64,000 bases of DNA. Source: Stachybotrys elegans. Its lineage: Eukaryota > Ascomycota > Sordariomycetes > Hypocreales > Stachybotryaceae. Below the pieces are notes generated by a model. The model was not told where the DNA came from, did not search any database, and saw only the letters and a program-made list of their open reading frames with translations. Position numbers and translations under genes: made by a program. Every line of letters starts with the position of its first letter. Positions within the stretch are counted from its first letter, which is position 1. The DNA lies in NCBI GenBank assembly GCA_020746835.1, contig JAGPNK010000004.1, positions 2,046,001 to 2,110,000 of the forward strand, in the 5' to 3' direction. Shown piece by piece: positions 1 to 10,900 of this stretch.

Positions 1-2
1 AG

Positions 3-506
3 TCAGAGAAGGAGAAGAGTCGCCTCCAGCAGGACCTGATGCAGCTGCAGAAGGACAAGGAAACTCTTCAAGATGCCATCACCCGCAGCCACAACACGCG
101 CCATGAGATGGGAGGGGGTGGGTCAGCCCTGAAGGCCAAGCTGGGACAGGCAGAGGAGGCCAAGAAGCGGCTGGAGCAGGAGAAGAGTTCGCTGCAACAG
201 AGCAACGCAACCCTGCAGGCAGCCATCATGCGGAGCCATGGCACCCAAAGTCAGTTGGAACTGAGGAACCGGCTGCTGGAGAAGGACCTTGCCGAGTCTC
301 AGCAGAAGGCGCAGAAGGCGATCCTCGATGCAGAGCACCACGAGCGAGCGAGGCAGCAGGTCCTCGACGAGAGCAGGCTCCTGCGCGCCGGCATGGAGGA
401 GGTAGAGGATCTGCAGATGGGGCTGGACCTCGCAGAGCAGCAGAAGGAGGAGCTGGAGCAGGTGAATGAACGCCTGCGCAAGCAGCTGGAGGGGAGGGGT
501 GGTTAG
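3..506 (+). CDS. Coiled-coil protein, 3' part only (5' end lies outside the window)
   Basis: The frame is open from the first bases of the window to a TAG at 504-506, so this is the C-terminal 167 or so residues of a longer protein. The composition is that of a long coiled coil: rich in Gln, Glu, Lys and Leu with heptad spacing, interrupted once by a short Gly run. Two segments about 50 residues apart look like copies of one unit (both carry Leu-Gln-x-Ala-Ile followed by Arg-Ser-His). No catalytic motif is visible. It could belong to a myosin-tail-like, vesicle-tether or cytoskeletal protein, but nothing here separates these. The first ATG in view (39) is internal and should not be taken as the start. 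I am confident that it is coding and have no view on function. Confidence 0.7.
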   Translation, partial: SEKEKSRLQQDLMQLQKDKETLQDAITRSHNTRHEMGGGGSALKAKLGQAEEAKKRLEQEKSSLQQSNATLQAAIMRSHGTQSQLELRNRLLEKDLAESQQKAQKAILDAEHHERARQQVLDESRLLRAGMEEVEDLQMGLDLAEQQKEELEQVNERLRKQLEGRGG

Positions 507-2308
507 TCGTCGGGGCCGCGGGACGGGTCCGCAATGGGGACGAAGGAGACGTGGAGGACGCCCAGCAAGGGGCCCAAGGTGATGATGCTTTCCGGAGGGG
601 GGGAGGGCACTAGCTTATTGGCGACGATGAATGAAGGATGGGGGCTTCCCACGAGATCATGGACTCCGGCCACAAGATAAGAACACCGGGCCAGGGCAAC
701 GTCGAGTTGACCATGGATGCGACGGCGTGGGAGCATGAGCCAATGCAGGGGGTGGGGAGGAGTATGGATCAGCGATACGAGCGGTTCTACGGAGAGGTCG
801 GAAGGGAGGAGGAGGATTCATGGAGGGAGTTTACGCATGATTTACAGATGGAAGCGTTGGAAGGTCGGATGCATTGCTTGGGCGTAGGGCGAAGGCAGTA
901 TGATACCCGGATGGCACTGATGATTTGCTTGATTTGCTTGTACATGGATTCATGGAGGGTTTTGCATAATCGGCGTTGGGGGCAGCAGGCAAGATGATGC
1001 AGGAGGATGATCTGGCAGGCTGTATAGATTAGAGGGAGGGTGTGATGGATGGTGGTCAGCCTGTGAAGTGGTGACGAGAATACACACGTCATTGGTCGAA
1101 GCTATACAAGCGCAAATACAAAAGATAACCAACTCGCTGATTCGTGGCTTTGGTTAAGATAAAACACATGGCATGGTTGGCAGAGAGAAGGGGGGATAAA
1201 TATAGAAGCGGCAGGATGAGGGACGCAGGGGTTACGAAGCTGTCACGAGCAAGACAAGCCTTGCAAGACTCGAGGTTCACGCGGTAAGTAAAGAAGAAAC
1301 CAACCAGGCGACGGCATCTCCCGAAATCTAATCATATCTGCCGCTGCAAGGGGCGGGACGAGAGTCTGGCTGGCAGGGAGGATATTGACCGATGATGCTC
1401 TGTGCGGGCGTATTTTGGGGGGTGGTCTGTGCCTGCAAGAAGAGGATGGATGGATGGACGGATGAATCAAAAAATGAATGAAGGACAGGCGGCCATTATT
1501 CAGAGAGCGAAGATCATGGCGTAGGATATGACGGATGACGGATGACGGATGGCGGCGTGCGATCGGACGCGTGGGAGAGATTTCGGGCGATTGAGTCTGA
1601 GTGGAGAGGAGCTGCGCATCGAGGATCACGATGACGGACGGACAATTGGGGTGCTGCTCTGTGTCAGGGGCTGGGCATTCATGGATGAAGGCGCTATATT
1701 GTTATATTGTTGCAACTATGGTTTGTTGATTGTCCAGTTCTGAACCATCGCCAACTCTTCCACAACTAAACAACAATAACAAGCCAAGCAGCCCTCTCCA
1801 AGACAACAACGCTTCCAAGCCCTAGGATGATGAAATAATTCCACCGATCTACCCCAAGAAAGAACCAAACCAAACCCCTCCTCAAGCTATGACGAAAAAA
1901 TGGCCCCCCATGGCCTGGCACCAGCACCTCAATTGGCCGCCACCATCTCCACTGATGAACCCTTTTGGCAAAGGAACAACTTCCTGGAAGGAAAGCCGTT
2001 TTGTTGGAGCTTGTGTGGGACGCCCAGCTTTCCGAACCCGTGGGTGTGCGTACGTGTGTCTTGCACAATCGGGATAATCCCCGAAACGGCGACAGGAACT
2101 TGCCGTTGCAGATCTGGCGAGAGCATAGATGGATGGACAGCTATATGGGTTGAATCGCCGAGGCTTCCTCTTTTCCCTTTCCATTCTTCCTTTTCCTTTC
2201 TTTTCTTTGCTCTGGTGGTTAAACAAGGGGCCTTGGCATCCTGCACCCAAATGAAGCCATCACAGTTGTTGCACTTACACGCACGCACATACTCGCAAGC
2301 AAGATACA
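507..2308. other. Intergenic region with short simple repeats
   Basis: No convincing gene is seen. Open frames here are short, lack splice support and overlap on both strands. Simple-sequence tracts are present: a GGAT-type tetranucleotide stretch near 1444-1463 and a GATGACG-type heptamer repeated about three times near 1524-1551. The last few hundred bases are pyrimidine-rich and probably form the promoter and 5' UTR of the gene starting at 2309. Confidence 0.6.
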
Positions 2309-3535
2309 ATGCCGGCCAGCAACGAGCATGAGTCCGTCATCCGCCGCTTCGTCGGCCGCTTCCGTAGCAACTCATCCCCCAAGCCCAGCAAAGCAAAACC
2401 CTCCAAGCGCAGCGCCTCGGCCTCACCACCCTCGAGGCGCGCTGCCGTCGCCGCACCACCACCCTCCTCCTCCTCCTCCTCACAGCAGCAACAACAGCCG
2501 CGCATAAAGCAGCGCAGCCGTACCATTGGCGCAAGCCCCTCGGTACGCATCGCCCCGCGGCAGTACCAGACGTACGCCCGCGACGCCGACATATCGCTGG
2601 GCCTGTGGAGCTCGGCGTACGACTTCCTGGGCGACCGGTCGAGCACGGCCGGGCTCGTGCTGGCCTACGAGAGCATCATCTCGCAGGAGCTGCCGGACCA
2701 GCTCAAAGTAGGGATTAACACGACGCTGCGGAACCATCCCAAGGAGAGGAGGCTGGAGCTTGTGACGGCGATTGCGCTCAATGGGCTGCGCAAGCGGAGG
2801 GCTTCCAAGGCGACCGTGGTGGATGAGTTTTCGAGGCAGATACTCGATGCGTCCAAGGACTCCGTGGGGTTGATGCTGGACGCATACCCATCAGTGGCGC
2901 TGGCCTTTACAGGGATATGTGCTCTCACGCCTGTAAGTCCAACTCATCCTCTCCCCTCTCCCCCTCCCCTTCCATCGAGCCGAAGGCGAGGACAGGCTCC
3001 CTGCCAAGGGCCGCCGGAGGCAACACAGCATCAACACTAACACGCCCAGCTACCGCTCGACCCTGTCCTCCGCAAAGGCGAGATGCGCGCCGGGGTGCGG
3101 TACGTGGCCGGCCGGATCCAGTGGTACATGTACCTCTCGCAGCTGCTGATGCCGGAGACGTGGCGGTCGGGGAGCTCGTTCCGGGCGCAGCAGGAGATGG
3201 GACAGACGCGGGAGCTCGTGGAGAAGCTGTACCGCAAGGTGCTCGAGTTCGAGATGAACTGCGTGTGCGCGAGCGCCATCAGCTGGAACAACGCGGCCAA
3301 GAACGTCGTCGGGTGGCAGTCGCTGGGCGCGCTGCTCGAGGCGATCCGCGAGGCCGACGCCGAGCTGGCGCGGTACATTGACGCGTACTGCACCGAGTCG
3401 GCGCGCGCGAGGCTGCTGCCGCTGAACAAGGACTTTGACGCCGTGTCGACGGGCTTCTTTGCCGAGCTGGGGGCGACGCCGGTTGTTGCGCAGGCTCAGT
3501 TCCCCATCAGGAGGACGCAGACGGTGCGCGTCTGA
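2309..3535 (+). CDS. NACHT_N-type protein without a NACHT domain
   Basis: Two exons, 2309-2932 and 3050-3535, give 369 residues. The intron (117 nt) has a GTAAGT donor, an ACTAAC branch site and a CAG acceptor, and keeps phase 0. Residues 1-90 are a basic, Ser/Pro/Gln-rich disordered leader. From about residue 98 the sequence resembles the N-terminal domain found ahead of NACHT NTPases in fungal NLR-like proteins (Pfam NACHT_N): Leu-Trp-x-x-Ala-Tyr-Asp, then an acidic helix ending in a Leu-Pro, followed by several amphipathic helices. In that family the domain normally precedes a P-loop NTPase and repeats. Here a stop follows after about 270 residues and the downstream sequence has no NTPase. 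Its role is unknown; in full-length relatives this domain is thought to be the signalling or effector part. It may act with a partner supplying the sensor, or be a remnant of a longer gene. Confidence 0.8.
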
Positions 3536-3980
3536 GGGTCTTCCCATATTTCTTTCTTTGCTTGTATCCCCCGGCTTGTCCCATCACTCGTTTCTGGGCG
3601 GCGGACCGGTGTTGGTGGCTATACCTTCCTTTACGTCTTCTCTTCTTGTATATGATATCCGGGGTTTGCCTTGCCCAGTCAAGGTCCAGCGGGCGTTTGA
3701 GATGGTGCAAAATGAGTGCTCCTTGATTTGTTCTTGTTCTTATTCCTATTCCGAGATGCTCCGGAGGGCCGTACAGCTGTCCAAAGTGGAATTAGCCAAA
3801 CTCGAGGTTGAAAGCTCCGAGGCGATGAGTTGGGAGGTGAATCACAGCTCGCAATAGACAGTGTGACAGCATTAGACTTATTCGAGAGAGCAAGAGAATT
3901 GCATAACTTTTCCCGACCGATGGACGCCCGTGCTTTTCGCCATGCTATTAACCGATATCAATACCTAGCTATGAAAGACA
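3536..3980. other. Convergent 3' region
   Basis: This lies between the 3' ends of the NACHT_N-type gene and the minus-strand MFS gene. I see only UTR-like, moderately AT-rich sequence and no supported gene. Confidence 0.6.
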
Positions 3981-5535
3981 TCACGCATCTCTCGAGTACA
4001 CAGATCCCTCCCTCCACCGCCCTCCGTACCTCATAACGAAGAAAGGAATCGGAGACAGCGCCGCGGTCGCAGCGCCCATAATCGTAAACCCCCATCCCCA
4101 GCCGAAGCCATCCACCATCGGCGTCACCAGCAGCGGCAGAAACGTGCCCATCAGACAGCGCGTCACGATGAGGCCCGTAATCGCAGAGGCCGAGTACTTG
4201 CCAAAGGCGTCGACGGCGTAGGCGTACAATGGAAGGATGGCAAACATCAGGGAACCGTCCAGCAGCGCCACCGAGGAGAGCAGCAGCGCCACTGGCAGGC
4301 GTAGATGTGCGATCCAGCCGTACATGGCCACTGTGGGGCCTATGAGGAGGCCGCCGACTATGGCGATCGGGAGGCGGTGCTCGGGCTTGCCTTTGCCGCC
4401 GTTGCGGTCGCGCAGCTTGATGTAGATGCGGTCAATGGTCTGGTTGCATATCAAGACGGCGATGGTAGATCCCACGGCTGCTTCGTCAGCACTCATATCA
4501 GAACGGGGGAAGGGGGGGAGGGGTGGACATACTGGGGGCCACCATGGACAGTCCTGCCAGCGCAGGCGACAGGCCGTAAATCTCCTCGAGAATCTGCGGC
4601 AGCGTGACCGACATGACGTAGAAATGGGCAAACGCGACGCCGCCAAACAGCGCCAAGGCCATGAGAACACCCGAGCCCGTGAAGACGACGATGGGCCTGC
4701 TCACATTCTCCAGCAACCTCCACGCGCGCTCCCTGCGGGACTCGACGGGCGCCTCAACATGTAGTTTCTTGTTGCGGGCGCGCTTGATCTGCTCATGGTA
4801 CGTCTCGCGGAAATACGTCAGGAAGACGAGCTCGCAGGCGGCGGCAAGACCGACGCTCATCCAGAAGACGACGCGCCAGCCGACGGTCTGGGTGATGGCA
4901 CCGCTGATGGCGGGACCGATGGCGCCGCCGATGAGGGGCGCGAGCTGCACGAAGCTCATGGCGGAGCCGCGCTGCTCGGGGGCGAAGATGTCGCCGATGA
5001 CGGCTGGGTTGAGGACGTTGCCTGTGACGGCGAGGCCGGTGAGGGCGCGGGCGGCGATGAGCGTCGGGACCGAGGGGCTCAGCGCCGAGAGGGCCGTGGC
5101 GGCGATGAAGAGGAAGTTGCCGGCGTTGAGGACGGGGTACCGGCCAAAGGCTTCCGAGAGGGGGCCCACGAGGAGCGGACCGGCGGCCTCGCCGAGCTCC
5201 CAGATGGTGACGAGGAGGACGGCGGCCGACTTGGAGGTGTGGCCGCCGTTGAGGTCGGCGATGATGCTGTTGGAGATGGGCACGACGGAGATGCAGTTGA
5301 AGGTTCTGCGATTGTCAGCCATCTTTCTCTATTCCGGGGGTTTACGAGGGTATACGTACACGGTGAATGCCATGATGGCTAACAAGGTGACAATGCTCCT
5401 CTTAAAGGCCATCGGCCAGAGCAGAGGATCCTCGTGCTCATCGAGCTGGTCCTGATGGTCTGCGTCGCGCTGCGCATCTTCGTTCTCGGCGGCGCGGATC
5501 AAGGGCTCCGTCTCTGCAACAGCGCTGGCCTCCAT
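3981..5535 (-). CDS. MFS transporter, DHA1 drug/polyamine type
   Basis: Three exons (5535-5360, 5305-4533, 4477-3981) join to 481 residues; introns are 54 and 55 nt with GTACGT and GTATGT donors. The ATG at 5535 begins a short acidic cytosolic leader of about 40 residues, after which the first membrane segment runs into a Phe-Thr-Val-Thr-Phe-Asn motif that is rebuilt exactly across intron 1. Further signatures are an Asp/Glu-Leu-Gly-Glu segment with Gly-Pro-Leu repeats in TM2, an Arg-Ala-Leu-Thr-Gly stretch in TM4 and a Gly-Pro-Ala-Ile-Ser-Gly antiporter motif in TM5. These fit 12-TM proton antiporters of the DHA1 group (Tpo/Flr1-like), which export drugs, polyamines or small metabolites across the plasma membrane. 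The substrate cannot be told from sequence. No biosynthetic cluster surrounds it. Confidence 0.88.
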
Positions 5536-6229
5536 GGCGAGGGAACAACTGCGGCAGCAAGGGAATTGGGAGGAGTTGTGGTGAAAGATGGTTAATTTTT
5601 TTTTTCTCCTCCGGTGCTGGAGGGACTTTGTTATGACAGAAGTCCCTGTCCCTGTTATTGGCAGGGCGCGCGCAGTCGTCAGATGTGGGGTTCGAGAATT
5701 TACAAGCACGTATTATTAACCTTATCTGGCAGACCGGCTGTTCGGAAAGAATGATAAGAGGGCTTGTGGTTCTCAATGATAATATTGCTGCAACATGGTG
5801 TTTATAAACATATTCCAGAAACCTGTCGTGGTTCGTTCATCTCTATTCTCTCTTTGTATTGCCCATCGCTGCCGGTGTGACTCAATATCCATGTATGTCT
5901 CCGCTGTAAGCCAGCATGTTGATTGGAGCTGTCATATAAGAGAATGAAGCTTATGAATCGGAATCGGAATTGGAAATCGGAACCGGAGCTGGAACCGGAG
6001 AAGATGACGGGCGGGTTTCCAGTTTCTTTCTCTTCAGCCGTAAATCGGGAACTACAGTGGGCATCCGAAGTAATCGGCCTTTTATGGTGAGAGCGACATA
6101 CAAAAACACATTTTACTTTTGTCGACTCACTGTAGGGGCAGCCTCCGAACAGTCATTGTGTAAATCCTTCCAGCCAAATATCCAATGGCCATGGTTTAAC
6201 ACATATCATGAGACAAGCTTGTATATCGA
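5536..6229. other. Intergenic region with GGAATC-like hexamer array
   Basis: This is the promoter side of the MFS gene and the 3' side of the G-alpha-like fusion gene. A quasi-tandem run of GGAATC/GGAACC hexamers lies near 5954-6000. No gene is supported. Confidence 0.55.
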
Positions 6230-8238
6230 CTAACTCCCCCGCGCCGTACCTTTGCTTCGCCTTTCAAGCCACTGTTCATGAACTGCATCCAACACCTCCT
6301 GCGCCGCACTCCCGTCCGCCGGACTTACAAGATTAACTCTCACCACCCTCATGGTACGTTCCGTCCCTCGGTGGGAAATCACATCACGGAACCAACTCTC
6401 CACATAATCCAGGAAAAAATCCTTAAACTGCTCCGTATCTGGAAAATCAGACCTCACAGCCTGGAAGTTGTTCAAGTATTTGGCTGGGGGGTGGTGCTCC
6501 AATGTCTCGTCGAGCAGATCTGTCTTCGTCATGACAAGTACAATGGAGATAGCCCTCCGGCGATATCCCCGAATGTGCTTCATAAACAGCATCCTCTGCT
6601 CAAATATGCGCTCGGTCGGATCAAGAACAAACACGAGTGTGGCAATGTACCAAGAGGGGGATGCCATGATCTCCGGTTCCTGGCTGATCTTGGAAATCTG
6701 CAGCCTCATAAGCGGCAACCGACCTCGACCAGAGAGCCGATAGACCGCCCTTGGGTCCACCAAGTCCCTCACATTGGCCGCCATGATGTCTTCATTTGTC
6801 GGAATATAGCAGTTGTCTATGATCCGCTCTATATGCTTCCTATAATATTCAGCGCTGTCTTGGTGCTTGAATTCGGAGCACCTCCGATGTGCCTCTAAAA
6901 AGCCTTCGTCAGTCCACAAATCCAGTATTGCGTCTGGTGTGTTTCTCGGTAGTTGCATCTCGAACAGACCATACTGCCAGAGTAAGTGACTTATGTGGCC
7001 CTCGCTTGTCACATTCTTGAAGGACAGCTTCAGTATCTTCATGATCTGATATACGTCGATGGTATGTTGGAAGACATCGGTCCAGATTTCTGGCCGGATT
7101 CTAACCCTACTTGTCATGGCTGGATCGCTCTCCAAAGCTATAAAAATGCCTTTGCATAGAGCTGTCTTGCCCGAGCCTTGACAACCGGCCAATTCAACTA
7201 TCACATCTGCGTAACCACCAAACCTTCTTGGACCAAATGGCGTGGATGAGGTTTCTGATGGAGGTGTGAGTGAGGTTTCTGATGGAGGCGTTTTGACAAA
7301 TTTCTCTGGCCTCGGTATGGCTCCGGCCAACGGCGATGACTCTTCGATAGTGGATAAGCCAGAAGGGGTCTTATTCAAGAGACCGGTCAGGGTTTTTGGG
7401 ACGTTACTTGGCTCAGCACTGCTTTTGAGTTCAGGTGTGAATTTGCCATCATGGCCCATAGGCATCCGGGTTTGGCCGTGTCGTATCGGATGAGCAGACA
7501 GCCCTGAATGTAATCGCTGAGATTTCTTGGCTCTAATGGCTTGTCTCAGATGCGATCGGCTCGTTTCTTGATACACTCGCGTGGCTAAAACGACTGTATC
7601 GAAATCGAACTTGGTGCTGATTCTGTCTGTATTCTCCGAGACGACGCTGAATCCATCAGAGAGCCCCTTGATTGAAGAGCTGCAGTCCCTGGCCAGGCTA
7701 ATGATGGCTTTGCTGTTGTCGCTCTTCATGGTCGTTCCCTGTTCCGCCCAATTCCGGCTGCATGGATGTAAGCTACCAGTCGGTCATCGAAGCGTGTGCC
7801 ATACCATCGGATGGCCTGCAAAAACAGGTTCAATGCGTTGATCTGGCGATCGATCAAATCCAAGAAAATGGCAATGTCATTTTCATTCCACAGATACGCA
7901 ATTTTGCCCTTGGTTGAAGGGATTTCAGATGTAATGTCCACATCATCGAGATACTTTTGCAGCGAAGTAATGAGTGGGCAAAAGGAATCCAACGATCCGT
8001 CCAGTTGCAAGGCAAGCTGGTGATAGCGAGGGTTCTGGCTCAGATCGTCCGACTTCCACCTCGCCAATTCCTCAACGGCAGCCTGTATGATGTACAGCTG
8101 TCCAATAAGTGTGCTGAGTTGAAGCGGCGCATTGCGATACCTGCTCCTCAGGTCACTCAGTTTGCGGATGCTCTTCGTGACCATGTCTCCAATCGAAAAG
8201 ATGGACGCAACAAGCCCGACTATTGATACAGGATCCAT
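6230..8238 (-). CDS. Helo-like STAND N-terminal domain fused to a degenerate G-alpha-like GTPase
   Basis: Two exons (8238-7805 and 7757-6230) joined over a 47-nt intron (GTATGG donor, CTTAC branch-like site, ATGCAG acceptor) give 653 residues. Residues 1-200 are an all-helical domain starting Met-Asp-Pro-Val-Ser-Ile-Val-Gly, as in the Helo-like/STAND N-terminal domains of fungal NLR-type proteins. Residues 210-330 are a Ser/Pro linker with a repeated Thr-Pro-Pro-Ser-Glu-Thr-Ser. From about 331 the protein resembles heterotrimeric G-protein alpha subunits: P-loop GCQGSGKT (336-343); the helical domain with an Asp-x-Phe-Gln-x-Thr-Ile-Asp block; a Leu-Trp-x-Asp-x-Gly then Asp-Ser-Ala-x-Tyr-Tyr block (about 445) leading to Tyr-Ile-Pro-Thr; and TKTD (555-558) for Asn-Lys-x-Asp. 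The switch I Thr and switch II Asp-x-x-Gly-Gln are not recognisable, so normal GTP hydrolysis is doubtful. An alternative 38-nt intron with acceptor at AACAG would also keep frame. Confidence 0.78.
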
Positions 8239-9117
8239 GGTGGACACTATAGTTGCCGGGTTTTCGTTTGATGATAGCAAGAAAACTCTGTCCCAACATC
8301 AGCAAAGTGTCAGCGGGGTCATCTTGGAGGGGGAAGATTAGGCAGTGACAAGGCTGAACGATGGGCATTTTTGATGCTGCAGCATCAGCTTTTGGACCAA
8401 TCATTGGCGAATATGCAATTGGCACACCAATGACCAGGTCTTGCGGTAGAGCTGACAATAGTAATAGTCTGATCATAATGTGCTTAAGTATTATTGAACA
8501 ATGTGCAAAGAAACCTGCGTCAATATCTGGAAAGTTCCGCGTCATCTAGCTTCGACTTGGCTGGCTCCTTAAGCCACACATCAACTATCCTATGACTCTT
8601 GCCGGCCTCGACCGTCTCCGACCAAGCATGTAAACATGAACAGATTGAACTTTCGGACCTCATGATCGCGTCCAGCCAGGTAAACTTACACCACTTTGCC
8701 TAAGGCAGAAGGTTCGTGATCATATGTCAAGAATTATCCCTTCCATTAGGTACGGAATCAGGAATTCCCGCATACGCCACTGCTTTTCCTTGGGCCCAAT
8801 ACACTACCTGGCTGCCGTAAAATCATCTTGGTCATTTTTTGTGACTCAAAATGTAGGTTTAATTTTTAACCTCAAGCCACAACGCCCCGGTGAGTCAACA
8901 GGCAGAGAAGCTTGTTAGCAAAGTTATCACACACAGAACTCTATTGCAATATTTCGGATATATAATCATGGCTTCTCCCCCCTGAACTCGTCCACATGCG
9001 TCCTCAACCTGCGTCGTGCATAAGCATCATCTACATGTTGTACCTGTCCAATATCCCCCTATCTATCGACTCTCGTTCATCTACGAACCGTATCTGCCAT
9101 ACCACACTGTCGCCATC
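8239..9117. other. Divergent promoter region
   Basis: This lies between two genes transcribed away from each other (starts 8238 - and 9118 +). It is AT-richer than the genes. Short open frames on both strands have no support. The plus-strand frame of the downstream gene stays open up to 9016, but Met at 9118 is the better start. Confidence 0.6.
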
Positions 9118-10221
9118 ATGACTGATATTGCTCGTCCCCCACTGTCTCCCCTGAATGAGGAACCTAGCCGGCCTAGACGTCCTGCCACACCCTCTCCCAC
9201 CCCCGCCACAGCCTTCGAAATGTGCGCAACAAGCATGTTTAAGGAGCTCAATCAGCTGAAAGAGACCGTCAAGAAGCGGGACGATCAGCTTAAGAGGCTG
9301 CTCCCTCTGCTGGAAATGCCAGAAAGCCAACGTCTACCTCACCTTTTGGCAACATCCTCTTCGAGAGCCATGAGCGATCCTCCTTCCACGCAACAGGCCA
9401 CAGTGCCGGCTAAACGCCTGGGTCGATTTCCGAGCCCCGAAGCACTACCAGCAGAGCCAACCAGCGTCTGGCAACGCTTAGACAGCGCCATAAGAGAGCT
9501 AAAAGAGAAAGATCAACTTATTCGCGAGAGGAACGAGCAGATCCAGGCGCAAGCCAAGGTGATTGGGGAGCAGAGTGCAGAGATCCAAGACAAGAATGCA
9601 CAACTCGAATTACAGGTTGAAGTCATCAAGTTCAAGGACGCACAGATCGCGGGCCAAGCCGACGCCATCAGGATCAGAAACGCACAGCTCGAAGCCCAAG
9701 CTGCAGCCATCAAGGCCAAGGACGCACATATCGACGCGCAAACTCAAGCCATCACTTCCAAGGGGTCGCAGATCCAAGCCCAGGCTCAAGTCATCAAGGT
9801 CAAGGACTCGCATCTCCTAGTCCAGTTCCAAGCCATCAAGGCCAAGGACGCACAGATCGAAGCTCAGTCTCAATCCATCAAGGCCAGGGAAGAGCAGATA
9901 CGGCAAGCCATCAAGATTGCAAACTCGGTGCCCGGACGCATCATCAATTCAAAGGGCTCTCCGTCTGCCGGCAAAGCCCTGAGCCCTTCCGCCCCAAAGC
10001 AGTCAAGCCAGTGCAAGGCAGCGTCTCAACGGCTTGCGAAGACCGCCTCGAGCAGCAGCCAGATTCCACTGCTGACGCCGCATGTGAGTCCACCAAGCAA
10101 TCATGGGGCTACATGCCAATGCGAATCCTGCTTTTCATGCAAGTGCGCCATATGCCTCGAAATAAAACAGCAACACGCATCCATACGCGATGGCCTTTAC
10201 TTTCACAACCCCTTTGCTTAA
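9118..10221 (+). CDS. Coiled-coil repeat protein with C-terminal cysteine cluster
   Basis: A single exon of 367 residues, counted from the ATG at 9118, which follows an ATC context; an in-frame ATG at 9016 would add 34 residues that look like UTR. Residues 1-35 are Pro-rich. A first short coiled coil occupies about residues 40-65. Residues 141-259 consist of about 8.5 copies of a 14-residue unit (two heptads) with consensus Gln-Ile-x-Ala-Gln-x-x-Ala-Ile-Lys-x-Lys-Asp-Ala, predicted to form one long straight helix. The C-terminus has six cysteines at 333, 335, 338, 341, 343 and 346 in a near-symmetric C-x-C-x2-C-x2-C-x-C-x2-C pattern, which may bind metal. I do not recognise a named family. 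The layout (oligomerising rod plus compact Cys tip) suggests a scaffold or adaptor. The neighbour upstream is the divergent G-alpha-like fusion gene. Confidence 0.78.
   Translation: MTDIARPPLSPLNEEPSRPRRPATPSPTPATAFEMCATSMFKELNQLKETVKKRDDQLKRLLPLLEMPESQRLPHLLATSSSRAMSDPPSTQQATVPAKRLGRFPSPEALPAEPTSVWQRLDSAIRELKEKDQLIRERNEQIQAQAKVIGEQSAEIQDKNAQLELQVEVIKFKDAQIAGQADAIRIRNAQLEAQAAAIKAKDAHIDAQTQAITSKGSQIQAQAQVIKVKDSHLLVQFQAIKAKDAQIEAQSQSIKAREEQIRQAIKIANSVPGRIINSKGSPSAGKALSPSAPKQSSQCKAASQRLAKTASSSSQIPLLTPHVSPPSNHGATCQCESCFSCKCAICLEIKQQHASIRDGLYFHNPFA
9538..9894 (+). repeat. Tandem 42-bp coding repeat (8.5 units)
   Basis: The coding sequence carries about eight full and one half unit of 42 bp, each encoding 14 residues. 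Units differ at many third positions and several amino acids, so the array is old rather than freshly expanded. Heptad hydrophobic positions (Ile/Leu and Ala) are kept in nearly all units. Confidence 0.85.
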
Positions 10222-10900
10222 GAATCTGTTCTTCACGGTATCCTAATCCTCGCTGAGGCAGTGGCTTAATGATTATGAACGGAGGGATCTCTCAGTTACG
10301 TGGAAGTGTATGCATGGCGGAATAATTCCAAGCAATTAATCATGAATTTGCGGTTACGTGGCGTATGGAATTGCAAATATTGTTGGCCCATGGATACGAA
10401 AGGAATTGGCATAATAATGAGCTATATTTTTGTACACCTGGAGCAATACACTGTATTAATGCTTCCATCTTCGCGGATTCGGTCCACACTGCGTGATCAG
10501 ATTCCGCGACGAATAACTACATTCCTGCGTAATATATTATCGCATGATTCATCAGCTTAACTCTTGGCTTCTGTAGTTCCTGTCACAGTAGCCTGTCTGT
10601 TTACTTCGATGCGTATGCTGCTTCCTGAATGTCTCAAATCCCAAATGCAGTGATGGATGCCAACGCCTGAGGTAGATATTGTTAAATACGTTGTTGGAGG
10701 TTTGCAGTAAGTTTCAATGACTCCCAATAGCAACTGTAATTTAAACTCTGAATGCTGTGATTGGTCTATGTCTTGCCAACAACGTCCAACGCCTCAGAAA
10801 TGAAAAAGGATTTCTAGTTTGGATGAAAACAACTCTCGACTGCATGAGCCACGCCTGGATTTCGGTAATAACCTATCAATAAATCAAAGCTTCTAGGGAT
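10222..10900. other. Intergenic, AT-rich, nothing recognised
   Basis: Tail-to-tail space between the coiled-coil repeat gene and the mitochondrial carrier gene. It is AT-rich with scattered short frames and no splice-supported gene. Confidence 0.55.

Noticed and set aside
638..997. Open frame of 119 codons downstream of the first gene
   Set aside because: It has no recognisable motif, is Met/Arg-rich and overlaps UTR-like sequence; several other frames cross it.
7767..7804. Alternative 38-nt intron in the Helo-like/G-alpha-like gene (GTAGCT to AACAG)
   Set aside because: Shorter than any other intron here; the 47-nt choice has a better donor and gives a typical continuation of the helical domain.
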